This document shows, in pieces, positions 35,584 through 44,738 of a stretch of DNA of 64,000 bases. Below the pieces are notes generated by a model that did no database searches, was not told the origin of the DNA, and was given only the letters and a program-made list of their open reading frames with translations. The number at the start of each line of letters is the position of its first letter. Position 1 is the stretch's first letter. A program made the translations under genes and the position numbers. Source of the stretch: Limimaricola variabilis (lineage in GTDB: Bacteria > Pseudomonadota > Alphaproteobacteria > Rhodobacterales > Rhodobacteraceae); the NCBI RefSeq assembly GCF_014195545.1, contig NZ_JACIBX010000010.1:50450-114449 (forward strand), given 5' to 3'.

Positions 35584-36537
35584 ATGTCCAACTTCATGCA
35601 CAAGGCGGTCCTGACGGGTGCCGCGATCATGCTGGCCGGAGCCGCATGGGCCGAATATCCCGAGAAGCCGATCGAGGTCATCGTCGGCTATTCCGCCGGC
35701 GGCGGCACCGATGTGATGGCGCGCACCGCCGCGCCCTTCATCGAAAAGTATCTTGGCGATGGCGCCAGCGTCGTCGTCAAGAACATGCCCGGCGCCTCCG
35801 GCCAGATCGGCATCACCGAAGCGGCGCATGCCGATGCCGACGGCTACACGCTGGGCACGTTCAACCTGCCGGGGATGATGGCACGCACCATCGACCGCGA
35901 GGCCGAGTACGACACCGAGAGCTTCACCTATCTCGCCAACGTCGTGAACGACCCCAATGTCATCGTCACCCGCAAGGGCAGCGGTCTCGACAGCATCGAC
36001 AAGCTGATCGAGGAGGCTACGGCCAATCCCGGGGCCGTCACTGTCGGCATGTCGAGCTTGGGTGGCGACGACCATTTCATGCTGATCAAGCTCCAGGAGC
36101 TGACTGGTGCCGAGTTTACCATCGTGCCCTTCAAGGGATCGGCTCCGGCGCGCACCGCGCTGATGGGCGGTCACGTGGCGATGGGCATCCTCAACATCTC
36201 CGAGGTCGCCGAATTCCAAGAGGAACTCAACCTGCTTGGCGTCGCCACCGAAGAACGGTCGGAATTCGCGCCCGACTTGCCGACCTTCAAGGAGCAGGGC
36301 GTCGATCTGGTGAACGGCTCAATGCGCGGGTTTGTCGCGCCGGCCGGCCTGCCGGAAGAGGTCGAGGCCAAGCTGGTAGAGGCCTTCGCCCAGCTCGAGG
36401 CTGATCCCGAGTTCATCGAGGCGATGAACGCCACTGCCAACCCGGTCGAGGTGGTGACCGGCGCGGAGTTCAAGGCACTGACGCAAGAGCTCCATGACCT
36501 CGCCCAGGGCGTCTGGGAAACATCCCCCTGGAACTGA
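35584..36537 (+). CDS. tctC: Tripartite tricarboxylate transporter binding protein (TctC family)
   Basis: This 317-residue periplasmic protein has a signal peptide ending near residue 22 (AGAAWA-EYPEKPIEVIVGYSAGG). The mature N-terminus is the TctC/Bug hallmark, and MARTAAPFIEKYLG and KNMPGASGQIG follow. TctC proteins capture carboxylates for TctAB. GGGAGG precedes the start. The likely ligand is an aldonate or hydroxyacid, judging from dgoD and the neighbouring dehydrogenases. Confidence 0.92.
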   Translation: MSNFMHKAVLTGAAIMLAGAAWAEYPEKPIEVIVGYSAGGGTDVMARTAAPFIEKYLGDGASVVVKNMPGASGQIGITEAAHADADGYTLGTFNLPGMMARTIDREAEYDTESFTYLANVVNDPNVIVTRKGSGLDSIDKLIEEATANPGAVTVGMSSLGGDDHFMLIKLQELTGAEFTIVPFKGSAPARTALMGGHVAMGILNISEVAEFQEELNLLGVATEERSEFAPDLPTFKEQGVDLVNGSMRGFVAPAGLPEEVEAKLVEAFAQLEADPEFIEAMNATANPVEVVTGAEFKALTQELHDLAQGVWETSPWN

Positions 36538-36553
36538 GCCGGCATCGGTTCAC

Positions 36554-36577
36554 GCGCGGGCGGCTCGTCGCCCGCGC
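36554..36577 (+). promoter_or_regulatory. Stem-loop between tctC and tctB
   Basis: Nine-base perfect arms GCGCGGGCG (36554-36562) and CGCCCGCGC (36569-36577) around a six-base loop, 16 bases after the tctC stop. It is the same arrangement as in the ABC operons. Confidence 0.65.
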
Positions 36578-36611
36578 GCCCAGTTCACCCCTAACTCGCG
36601 GAGCCTGCGCC

Positions 36612-37070
36612 ATGTCGGACCACCGACCCAGCCGCCTTGTCCGGCCCGAGACGCTCACCGCGCTCGGCATCATCTTCCTTGCCCTCGCCTTTCTCGTGCC
36701 AACCACCGGGTTGCGCCCGATTTCGGCACTTCTACCGGCGGCCATGCTGGCGGGGCTCATCCTTCTATCGGCGATCCTGTTGATCCGCGACCAGCGCCGG
36801 GCTTCTGCCGGCAGCAAAACGGCGCCCCTGACGCAGGCACCCCGTCGGGTGATCGGCGCCTTCGCGTTGATCGCAGGCTATGCCGTCGCCACGGATCTCG
36901 CTGGCTTCTACCCCGCTACCGCCATCGCCATTCCGCTGGTGGCTTGGCTGTTCGGCTATCGCAGCCCGGCGGGCCTTGCGCTGGCGACTACCATCGTTGT
37001 GGGCAGTGCCTGGGCGATCTTCGATCTCGGGATGTCACAGGATTTCCCCGCCGGCCGGCTCTGGCAGTGA
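36612..37070 (+). CDS. tctB: Tripartite tricarboxylate transporter small membrane subunit (TctB)
   Basis: This 152-residue protein has four hydrophobic segments (ALGIIFLALAFLVPTTG, LLPAAMLAGLILLSAILLI, VIGAFALIAGYAVATDLAGF, LALATTIVVGSAWAIFDLGM). It is the small, poorly conserved TctB subunit between tctC and tctA. It stabilises or assists TctA in the inner membrane. Confidence 0.88.
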   Translation: MSDHRPSRLVRPETLTALGIIFLALAFLVPTTGLRPISALLPAAMLAGLILLSAILLIRDQRRASAGSKTAPLTQAPRRVIGAFALIAGYAVATDLAGFYPATAIAIPLVAWLFGYRSPAGLALATTIVVGSAWAIFDLGMSQDFPAGRLWQ

Positions 37071-37077
37071 GGCTCAC

Positions 37078-38595
37078 ATGTATTCCGATCTTCTGAACGC
37101 GCTGCCCGAGGTTCTCGGGCTCAGCAACTTCCTTGCTGTGATCATCGGCGTGATCGCCGGCATCGTGGTGGGCGCTATGCCCGGCCTCTCGGCCACCATG
37201 GCGATCTCGGTGCTGGTGCCCTTCACCTTCGGTCTGGAACCGCTGGTCGCCCTCGGCCTGATGGCGGGCATCTACAACGGTGCCATGTATGGCGGTGCGA
37301 TCCCGGCAGTGTTGCTGCGCATCCCCGGCACGCCGGCCGCCGTCGCCACCACCTTCGACGGCTATCCGATGGCGCAGAAGGGCGAGGGCGGCTACGCGCT
37401 ACAGGTGGCAGTGGTCTCCTCGGCGGTGGGCGGCATTGCCTCGGCCTTCGCGCTGATGCTGCTGGCGCCGCCGCTCTCCAAGGTAACATTGTTGTTCGGC
37501 CCCTCGGAGGTGTTCTGGGTCGCGGTCTTTGGCCTTGCCTCGATCATCTTCCTGCTCGGCGGCAACCCGATCAAGGGGCTGATCAGCGCCTGCTTCGGGG
37601 TCTTCGTTTCGGTCATCGGCTCCGACCCGATCTTCGGCACCGATCGCTACACCTCCGGTCAACTCGAATTGCTCGACGGCATCTCCATCGTCATCCTGCT
37701 GGTCGGTCTTTACGCACTGCCACCGGTAATCGACCTGCTGGAGACGCCGCTGAAGACCGACGGCGTCAACAGTTCCAAGCTTGGCACCGAGCCGATCTGG
37801 AAGACTCTGCCGCGCATGGGCCGCTTCTGGAAAACTTGGTTGCGCTCGTCCTTCATCGGCATCTGGATCGGCATCCTGCCGGGTGCGGGCGGCTCGATGG
37901 CGGCCTTCATGTCCTACAATGAGGCGCGCCGCGCCAGCCGCACCCCCGAGACCTGGGGCGAAGGCGAGCCCGAGGGCGTCGCCGCCTCGGAGACGGCGAA
38001 CAACGCCGACACCGCCTCGGCACTGATCCCGGCTCTGACACTGGGCATCCCCGGCACCGCGGTCGCCGCGGTCGCCGCGGTCATGCTGGGCGGGCTGCTG
38101 GTGCACGGGCTGCAACCGGGGCCGATGCTGTTCCGCGAGAACCCGGACGTGGTGTTCGGCTTCATGTGGCAGTTCCTGTTCGGCGCGATCCTGCTGATTT
38201 TGCTCGGCGGCTCGCTGGCTACCAACAGCTTCGCGCGGCTCCTCAACCTGCCGCGGCCGCTGCTGGGCTCGGTGATCATCGTGCTGATGCTGATCGGCGT
38301 CTACTCGATCCACGGGCGGATGTTCGACGTCTATCTGATGCTGGGTTTCGGTGCGATCGGTTGGGTGATGGACAAGCTGAAGTTCCCGCTGCCGCCAGTA
38401 GTGCTCGGCCTGATCTTGGGCGGTTTCGCCGAGGAGAACCTGCGGCTGGCGCTCCGCATCGGCCGCGGCGACTGGACGGTGCTTTTCGCCAACACGACGA
38501 GTCTGGTGCTGGTGGCTCTGACCGTGGCTGTGGTGGTGGGGCCGATGGTGAAGCGTCGCCTGGCGAAGAGAGACCTCAGGACCAAGGAAACCTGA
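37078..38595 (+). CDS. tctA: Tripartite tricarboxylate transporter large membrane subunit (TctA)
   Basis: This 505-residue permease has about eleven or twelve membrane spans. Family motifs are GAMPGLSATMAISVLVPF, YGGAIPAVLLRIPGTPAAVAT and, in the second half, GILPGAGGSMAAFMSYNEA and LTLGIPGTAVAAV. These reflect the internal duplication of TctA. The start at 37078 follows tctB by eight bases. It uses an ion gradient rather than ATP. Confidence 0.93.
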   Translation: MYSDLLNALPEVLGLSNFLAVIIGVIAGIVVGAMPGLSATMAISVLVPFTFGLEPLVALGLMAGIYNGAMYGGAIPAVLLRIPGTPAAVATTFDGYPMAQKGEGGYALQVAVVSSAVGGIASAFALMLLAPPLSKVTLLFGPSEVFWVAVFGLASIIFLLGGNPIKGLISACFGVFVSVIGSDPIFGTDRYTSGQLELLDGISIVILLVGLYALPPVIDLLETPLKTDGVNSSKLGTEPIWKTLPRMGRFWKTWLRSSFIGIWIGILPGAGGSMAAFMSYNEARRASRTPETWGEGEPEGVAASETANNADTASALIPALTLGIPGTAVAAVAAVMLGGLLVHGLQPGPMLFRENPDVVFGFMWQFLFGAILLILLGGSLATNSFARLLNLPRPLLGSVIIVLMLIGVYSIHGRMFDVYLMLGFGAIGWVMDKLKFPLPPVVLGLILGGFAEENLRLALRIGRGDWTVLFANTTSLVLVALTVAVVVGPMVKRRLAKRDLRTKET

Positions 38596-39012
38596 AACGC
38601 CTCCGGGCGGCGGATGCCGCCCGCATAAAGCATGCATACATCTGGGAGGAGAACGAGATGGGCGGCGTCGTTGTCTGCTAAACTGGAATGGGTCTCGTCT
38701 GGGTGCATGACGCGCTCGGTCGGCCCGTGGCCGTCGTGCGGTCGCCGCGGGGTCTTGGCACCACGAACTGCGCTTTCGGCGGCCCCGATCGGCGCAGCCT
38801 GTTCATTACCGAGTCCGATACCGGATCGATACTGAAGGCCGAGTTCCCGCCTGAGCTCGGAATTGCCGGTGCGCCGATCTTCGGTCTCGACAGCGCCTGA
38901 TCCCGGCGGACCGAGCCGCTGCCGGTGACGCGCGCCGTGGCCCAGTCTATGATACACGCAGTCGACGGGTGATATGGCCGCCCCATACTCCATCACCAGA
39001 GTCGGAAACGAC
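38596..39012. other. Region between tctA and dgoD holding a gene remnant
   Basis: After tctA there is a GGGCGGC-GGAT-GCCGCCC hairpin (38605-38622). Next comes the remnant of a lactonase-type gene (38658-38900) and about 110 bases of dgoD leader. No other gene is visible. Confidence 0.6.
38658..38900 (+). pseudogene. SMP-30/gluconolactonase-family remnant
   Basis: A start codon with an excellent GGGAGGAG site opens a frame that stops after seven codons (TAA 38679-38681). In the same frame, about 70 residues of the C-terminal end of an SMP-30/gluconolactonase propeller follow: TTNCAFGGPDRRSLFITESD and TGSILKAEF. The N-terminal two hundred or so residues are missing. A lactonase next to galactonate dehydratase would have opened the sugar lactone. 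Confidence 0.7.
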
Positions 39013-40161
39013 ATGAAGATCACCGCCCTCAAGACATTCATCGTTCCGCCGCGCTGGCTGTTTCTGAAGATCGAAACGGATGAAGGCATCTGCGGCTGGG
39101 GCGAGCCGGTGGTGGAGGGCAAAGCGCAGACCGTCGAGACCTGCGTCCACGAGATGGCCGATCATCTGGTCGGTAGCGATCCGGCGCGGATCGAGGATCA
39201 CTGGCAGGCGCTCTACCGCGGCGGCTTCTACCGTGGCGGGCCAATCCTAATGAGCGCCATCGCCGGCATCGACCAAGCGCTCTGGGACATCAAAGGTAAG
39301 GCACTTGGCCAGCCGGTGCATCAACTTCTCGGCGGGCCGTGTCGCGACAATATCCGGGTCTATTCCTGGATTGGCGGCGACCGGCCTTCGGACGTGGCGC
39401 AGAACGCACGCGAGGCGATCGCGCGCGGCTTTACCGCGCTGAAGATGAATGGCTCGGAGGAGATGCAGATCGTCGATGGCCACGCCAAGATCGACGCGGT
39501 GGTGACCAATGTCGCGGCGGTCCGCGAGGCGGTTGGGCCGCATGTCGGCATCGGCGTCGACTTTCACGGCCGGGTGCAGCGCCCGATGGCCAAGGCGCTG
39601 ATCCGCGAACTTGAGCCGTTCCGTCTGATGTTCATCGAAGAGCCGCTTTTGTCCGAGAACCTGGAGGGCATAGCCGAGGTGGCGCGTGGATCGGCGACGC
39701 CAATCGCACTCGGCGAGCGACTCTATTCGCGCTGGGATTTCAAGCGGGTGTTCGAGGCGCGTTGCGTTGACATTATCCAACCCGACCTGAGCCATGCGGG
39801 CGGCATCACCGAGTGCCGCAAGATTGCTGCCATGGCCGAGGCCTATGACGTGGCGCTGGCACCGCATTGTCCGCTGGGCCCGATCGCGTTGGCTGCCTGC
39901 CTCCAGGTCGACGCGGTCAGCCACAACGCCTTCATTCAAGAACAAAGCCTCGGCATTCACTACAACACAGGCAGCGACATCCTCGACTACCTCGTCGACC
40001 CGTCGGTGTTCCACTACAAGGAGGGCCGCGTTCAGATCCCTCAGGGGCCCGGTCTGGGCGTCGAGATCGATGAGGCCGCTGTCATGCGCGCCGCGCAAAC
40101 TGGCCATCGCTGGCGCAATCCGGTCTGGCGCCACGCCGACGGTTCGATTGCGGAGTGGTAG
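39013..40161 (+). CDS. dgoD: D-galactonate dehydratase
   Basis: This 382-residue enolase-superfamily enzyme is the same length as E. coli DgoD and matches it throughout: [42 protein letters not shown], and the metal ligands in GVDFHG, FIEEP and LGERLYSR. The catalytic histidine lies in [16 protein letters not shown]. It dehydrates D-galactonate to 2-dehydro-3-deoxy-D-galactonate. The start at 39013 (MKITALKT) matches E. coli: an upstream in-frame ATG adds 13 unrelated residues. It follows a TctCBA transporter and precedes a LysR regulator. Confidence 0.93.
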   Translation: MKITALKTFIVPPRWLFLKIETDEGICGWGEPVVEGKAQTVETCVHEMADHLVGSDPARIEDHWQALYRGGFYRGGPILMSAIAGIDQALWDIKGKALGQPVHQLLGGPCRDNIRVYSWIGGDRPSDVAQNAREAIARGFTALKMNGSEEMQIVDGHAKIDAVVTNVAAVREAVGPHVGIGVDFHGRVQRPMAKALIRELEPFRLMFIEEPLLSENLEGIAEVARGSATPIALGERLYSRWDFKRVFEARCVDIIQPDLSHAGGITECRKIAAMAEAYDVALAPHCPLGPIALAACLQVDAVSHNAFIQEQSLGIHYNTGSDILDYLVDPSVFHYKEGRVQIPQGPGLGVEIDEAAVMRAAQTGHRWRNPVWRHADGSIAEW

Positions 40162-40283
40162 GGAACCGAGCGGTGGCCCCAATCTGGGCCGGCGTCGGCG
40201 CGGCTTGCGACGGCAGTGTCGCGCAGGCAGGATGAAACCTCCGCGATGGGGCGCGGCCATGCGCAGAAGGGGGTCGCGCCATC

Positions 40284-41243
40284 ATGGATGACATGGATCC
40301 GAAGAAACTGATCTATCTGGCCACGGTAATCGAGCATGGCAGCTTGAACCGTGCGGCGCACAGACTCGGCATATCGCAACCTGCATTATCGACGTCTATG
40401 GATCGTCTTGAGGCCGCGCTCGGGATGCAACTGCTTGATCGCGGGCCGCGCGGCGTCGTGCCGACGGGCTATGGTGAAATCCTCTACTGTCATGCGCGGC
40501 TGATCCGCGAGGAGATCGAACTGGCTCGACGCAATCTTGAGAACGCGCGCGACGGCGTCTCGGAATCGTTGCGCGTCGGTGTCCTGCCGAGCCTCGCTGG
40601 GTCGATCATGCCGATGGCATTGAGCCGATGGCACGATACCTATCCGGAGGGGCAGTTACAGATTGTGGAGAGCGCGCAGATCGACCTGCTGACCGGATTG
40701 CTGCGGCGCGATTTCGATCTGGTGATCGGTTATACCGAAGTCTTCGACATGCTCGACGGGTTGCGCCAGCAAGTGCTGTTCCGCGACATCCTGTGCGTCA
40801 TCGTCAGACCGGGCCACCCGCTCTTCGAACAGGGCCGTCCGAACTGGGACGATCTGATGCGCTACCCGTGGGTGTCGCCGACATCGCGGCGTTCGCACAC
40901 GGTGCTCGACCAGATCATGGCCACCATGCATGTCGGTCCGCCGACGCAGGTTACCGTCTGCGGCTCGGCCTCGCTGCTGAAATCGGTGGTCGGGCAGACT
41001 GATCACATCGCGGTTCTGCCGCTACACGCGGTGCGCGCCGATCTCGAGGCGGGACGGATTGCGGTGCTACCCTTCGAGGATCCGGTCCTGCACCGCAACA
41101 TCGCGGTCTTCTTCCGTGAGGGCTATGTCATGGACCAGCCGCGTCGCGATCTCGTGGCAGTCATCAAGGATTGTGGCGCCACGGTCGCCCGCGCCGCCGA
41201 GGAAGCTGCGGCGGCGCAGGACGGAGTTGCGGAGGCGGAATGA
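40284..41243 (+). CDS. LysR-family transcriptional regulator
   Basis: This 319-residue regulator has the N-terminal LysR helix-turn-helix (GSLNRAAHRLGISQPALSTSMDRLEAALGMQLLDR, about residues 20-54) and an effector domain beginning SLRVGVLPSLAGSIMP. It follows dgoD on the same strand with a 122-base gap, so it probably regulates the TctCBA-dgoD genes. ATG 40293 is an alternative start. The last 20 residues are alanine/glutamate-rich and unlikely to be structured. Confidence 0.9.
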   Translation: MDDMDPKKLIYLATVIEHGSLNRAAHRLGISQPALSTSMDRLEAALGMQLLDRGPRGVVPTGYGEILYCHARLIREEIELARRNLENARDGVSESLRVGVLPSLAGSIMPMALSRWHDTYPEGQLQIVESAQIDLLTGLLRRDFDLVIGYTEVFDMLDGLRQQVLFRDILCVIVRPGHPLFEQGRPNWDDLMRYPWVSPTSRRSHTVLDQIMATMHVGPPTQVTVCGSASLLKSVVGQTDHIAVLPLHAVRADLEAGRIAVLPFEDPVLHRNIAVFFREGYVMDQPRRDLVAVIKDCGATVARAAEEAAAAQDGVAEAE

Positions 41244-41259
41244 CCGCCGTCTTCCGGCT

Positions 41260-42099
41260 TCAGAACTTGGGCAGGTGCACCGACAGGAACAGAGCGTCCT
41301 CCTCGGCGCGGATCTGCGTGGGAGTATCCCCGGGAGTCAGCTCGATCGCCGTCTTGGGGCCGTAGCTCTCGCCGTCCACAGAAATCGCGCCTTCGCTTAG
41401 GAACAGAACCTGGATTTGATCGCGCGTCCCGGTGTCGAAGCTGGCGCCTTTCTCGATCTTGAGAAAGCCGATGCGGGTGTCACGTTCGGTAAAGGTGCCC
41501 AGATGGCGGGTCTGCACGCCCTTTTGCCCGGTTTCAGTCCAGGCATAGGCTTCGGGCTCGAACATGATGACGTCGTCGTAGCGCGGCTTGTGAAACACGA
41601 GCTTCTGGCCGGTGGCCTCCTCGAAGCATGCGGCGGAGCCGTCCTGATTGTGCTTCTGGCCCTTCTCGTCGACCCAGGTGAAGACCCCGTTCTCGAACTT
41701 GCCTTTCTGCTCCAGTCGCTTGTTCGCCGCCTCGCGGCCTGCAACGGAGAGAAATCCCGAACCGCTGGCGCCCCCGAACTGGATCACCATCATTTCCAAC
41801 CCCTCGGGGCGGTCCTGAGGCCCATAATGCACGCTCTCGGGGAAGTAGGCGACCGAGCCCTGCTTCATCTTCTTGTGCGGCGATACGGGATATTCGCCAT
41901 TCAAGACGTAGCGGATCTGGTCGAAGTTGTGTCGGTGACGCGGCGTGCCCCAGCCGCCCGAGCCGGTTAGCCCGACATTGAGCAGGTAGTTGTTCGGGCT
42001 GTCGTCCTGGCCCTCCAGTAAAAACTTTTGGGCCAAAGCACCGGCCCGCATCGACCCTACGTTGCCGCCTTCAGACTTCGCCGCTTCCGAAATGCGCAT
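41260..42099 (-). CDS. Cupin-domain protein, function unknown
   Basis: This 279-residue protein appears to hold two cupin barrels. The first contains PRHRHNFDQIRYVLNGEYPV and SVAYFPESVHYGP, with candidate metal-binding histidines. The second contains DQIQVLFLSEGAISVDG. It might be a dioxygenase, isomerase or sugar-acid-modifying enzyme. The start at 42099 follows GGAGAG and is preferred over an upstream ATG. It is divergent from the SDR gene and convergent with the LysR gene. Confidence 0.7.
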   Translation of the reverse strand: MRISEAAKSEGGNVGSMRAGALAQKFLLEGQDDSPNNYLLNVGLTGSGGWGTPRHRHNFDQIRYVLNGEYPVSPHKKMKQGSVAYFPESVHYGPQDRPEGLEMMVIQFGGASGSGFLSVAGREAANKRLEQKGKFENGVFTWVDEKGQKHNQDGSAACFEEATGQKLVFHKPRYDDVIMFEPEAYAWTETGQKGVQTRHLGTFTERDTRIGFLKIEKGASFDTGTRDQIQVLFLSEGAISVDGESYGPKTAIELTPGDTPTQIRAEEDALFLSVHLPKF

Positions 42100-42407
42100 G
42101 ATCGCTCTCCTCTTTCGGTTCTGGATCGTCCCGAATCCTCGGTTGAGTTCAATTAAGGCTATTGCCGGCATGCCGGGTATCCCCCCGGCACCGCGGGCTA
42201 TAACGCAGGCCTATCGGCCGGTTGCCCGATCCGCTCATGCGGGTTGCCATGGCATCGTGCACGTTCCGATAAGAGGACGAGAACAGCCGGCCCGGGGGGT
42301 CGTGCCGTTTCGTCGCGCCGCCGGGGCCCCCGGCATCGCATGAAACCAGCAATGCTCGATCCGCGACCCCGACAGTGCGCGGCGGGCCGGGCAGAGGAGC
42401 CGATGCA
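42100..42407. other. Divergent intergenic region, cupin gene / SDR gene
   Basis: This 308-base spacer must carry promoters for both directions. No clear palindrome or RNA element stands out, and the open frames across it are extensions of the flanking genes. Confidence 0.45.
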
Positions 42408-43232
42408 GTGAGTGAGGTGAAGGTGGTCAAGGCCCCGCAAGATTCCGGTGTGCCGGAGGCGGCGCGCGATTTCAGCGTGGCAGAGCGCGTCGTGCTCATC
42501 ACAGGGGCGGGGCAGGGGATCGGCCGTGAAATTGCGCGGCAGTTCGCCGCCGCAGGCGCGTTGCCGGTCGTGGCCGATCTCAACGAAGACGCGGCGCGGC
42601 GGGTGACGCACGAGATCTATCACCGCGGCGGCCGCGCGCTGGCCGTTCAGGTCGATGTTGCCGATCCGGAGTCCGTCCAGCACATGGCTGATGCCGCCAT
42701 GGCCGAGTTCGGCCGGGTTGACGTGCTGATCAACAACGCCGCGATGTTCGCCTCACTCGACAAGCGCAAGTTCGAATACATCCCACTCGAGGAATGGGAC
42801 CGAGTGATCCGGGTCAATATCAATGGGCCGTTTCTGTGCGCCCGCGCGGTGGCGCCCCTGATGCGCATGGCGGGTGGCGGCAGAATTATCAACATTGCTT
42901 CGGACGCGGTGCCCAAGGGCGTGATGAATTACATGCATTACGTCACCTCCAAATCGGCCATGATTGGCTTCACCAATGCCATGGCCCGCGAACTCGGCGA
43001 AGACGGGATCAACGTGAACTGCATCCGCCCCGGCGCAGTCGCGACCGAGGTGGAGCGAACCGTGAACCCGACCCAGACGCTTCGCGAGAGCCAAGTCGCT
43101 CAGCAATGCATCAAACGCGGCATGCTGCCGACGGATCTTGTCGGGTTGATGATGTTCCTGTCCTCTCCCGCCTCCGCATTCATCACCGGTCAGACCATCG
43201 CCTGCGATGGCGGCTATACCCATTCGTCGTGA
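42408..43232 (+). CDS. Short-chain dehydrogenase/reductase
   Basis: This 274-residue SDR enzyme has the cofactor motif TGAGQGIG, VLINNAAMF, the serine in INIASD and the Y-x-x-x-K pair in HYVTSKSAMIG. It ends with the usual ITGQTIACDGGYTHSS. A GTG start at 42408 is chosen because AGGAG lies about ten bases ahead: another GTG at 42375 is less well placed. It is followed 23 bases later by an aldehyde dehydrogenase, so an alcohol-to-acid sequence is likely. The substrate is unknown. Confidence 0.85.
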   Translation: MSEVKVVKAPQDSGVPEAARDFSVAERVVLITGAGQGIGREIARQFAAAGALPVVADLNEDAARRVTHEIYHRGGRALAVQVDVADPESVQHMADAAMAEFGRVDVLINNAAMFASLDKRKFEYIPLEEWDRVIRVNINGPFLCARAVAPLMRMAGGGRIINIASDAVPKGVMNYMHYVTSKSAMIGFTNAMARELGEDGINVNCIRPGAVATEVERTVNPTQTLRESQVAQQCIKRGMLPTDLVGLMMFLSSPASAFITGQTIACDGGYTHSS

Positions 43233-43255
43233 CCGACTGAGCCGAAAGGAACGAG

Positions 43256-44719
43256 ATGCCCCTCGATACCGATCATCACCGCAAGCTCTACATCGACGGA
43301 TCCTGGGTCGAGCCGGCGACCGACGATACCCATGAGGTGATCGACCCGACAACCGAAGACGTGGCGGCCCGCGTCGGACGGGGCGATGCCTCCGACGTGG
43401 ATCGCGCCGCCGCCGCCGCCCGGCGGGCCTTCGAGAGCTTTTCGCACAGCACGGTCGAAGAGCGCATTACCCTGATCGACCGCATCATCGCGGCCTACGA
43501 GGCACGGCAGGAAGATTTCGCTCGCGTCATCGCGCTGGAGGCGGGCATACCCGTCTCCTCCCGCGCACAGGTCACCGGCCCGGCCGAACATATGAAGGTC
43601 GCGCGTGATCTGCTGAGAACCTATCGGTTCGAAACGCGGATCGACGACACCATCCTGCGCCGAGAGCCGATCGGCGTCTGCGCGCTAATCTCGCCTTGGA
43701 ACTGGCCGATCCAGACCTCGGTGATCAAGCTAATCTACGCTTTGGCTGCGGGCTGCACCACGGTGCTCAAGCCGTCGGACGCCACGCCGCTCAGCGCACT
43801 GATTCTGGCCGAGGTGATGGAAACGGCCCGTGTGCCGCCGGGAGTATTCAACCTCGTAATTGGTCCCGGCCGGGTCGTGGGTGAAGCGATGGCCAGTCAT
43901 CCGGAGATCGATCTCGTCTCCTTCACCGGATCAACAGGTGCAGGAGCGCGAGTGGGCGAGGTAGCAGCCCGGACAATCAAGCGGACATCTCTGGAACTGG
44001 GAGGAAAGTCGGCCAATCTGGTGCTGCCCGACGCCGATCTGGAGTCTGCGGCGCGCTGGAACATCCGCCGCTGCTTCTTCAACACCGGGCAGTCCTGTCA
44101 CGCGCCGAGCCGAATGTTGGTGCATCGCGACCAGCTGGAGCGCGTGCTGCCGATCCTTGTCGAGGAGGCCGAGGCTTACGTGATCGGAGATCCGCGCGAT
44201 CCGACGACGACCATGGGCCCTGCTGCCAACAAGGCCCAATTCGATACCGTGCAACGCTATATCCACATTGGCCTCGACGAGGGCGCGCGGCTGGTCTGCG
44301 GTGGGCCAGGCCGGCCTGAAGGGTTCGACAGGGGCTACTTCGTGCGTCCTACCGTGCTCGCCGACGTGGCCCCCGACGCCACAGTGGCGCGTGAGGAAAT
44401 CTTCGGGCCGGTACTCTCGGTCATCTCATATGCCGACGAGGAGGAAGCACTGGCCCTCGCCAATGACTCGATCTTTGGCCTCGGGGCCTACGTTTTCGCA
44501 GGCAGCGAGGCGCGGGGCCGCGAAGTCGCCAACCGTTTGCGTGCCGGGCGCGTCTGCGTCAACGGCGCAGCCACGAATTCGTTGACACCGATGGGCGGCT
44601 ATAAGCAATCCGGAGTAGGGCGCTCGATGGGGGTATTCGGCCTCGAAGAGCATCTTGAGATCAAGTCGGTCTACGGTCTTCCCGAGATGGCGCGAGAGTT
44701 GCCTGAGCTGGTGCGATAG
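43256..44719 (+). CDS. NAD(P)-dependent aldehyde dehydrogenase
   Basis: This 487-residue aldehyde dehydrogenase has the substrate-binding segment LISPWNWPIQ, the general-base glutamate in LELGGKSANLV and the catalytic cysteine in FNTGQSCHAPSRM. EEIFGPVLSV is the cofactor-domain block. It sits behind the SDR gene and would oxidise its aldehyde product or a sugar semialdehyde to the acid. Confidence 0.92.
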   Translation: MPLDTDHHRKLYIDGSWVEPATDDTHEVIDPTTEDVAARVGRGDASDVDRAAAAARRAFESFSHSTVEERITLIDRIIAAYEARQEDFARVIALEAGIPVSSRAQVTGPAEHMKVARDLLRTYRFETRIDDTILRREPIGVCALISPWNWPIQTSVIKLIYALAAGCTTVLKPSDATPLSALILAEVMETARVPPGVFNLVIGPGRVVGEAMASHPEIDLVSFTGSTGAGARVGEVAARTIKRTSLELGGKSANLVLPDADLESAARWNIRRCFFNTGQSCHAPSRMLVHRDQLERVLPILVEEAEAYVIGDPRDPTTTMGPAANKAQFDTVQRYIHIGLDEGARLVCGGPGRPEGFDRGYFVRPTVLADVAPDATVAREEIFGPVLSVISYADEEEALALANDSIFGLGAYVFAGSEARGREVANRLRAGRVCVNGAATNSLTPMGGYKQSGVGRSMGVFGLEEHLEIKSVYGLPEMARELPELVR

Positions 44720-44738
44720 GCATTAGGTATCCGAAGCT

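Noticed and set aside
37399..38637. 412-codon minus-strand open frame opposite tctA
   Set aside because: It is rich in His, Arg, Gln and Asp, as usual for antisense frames of GC-rich membrane genes, and tctA is an unambiguous match.
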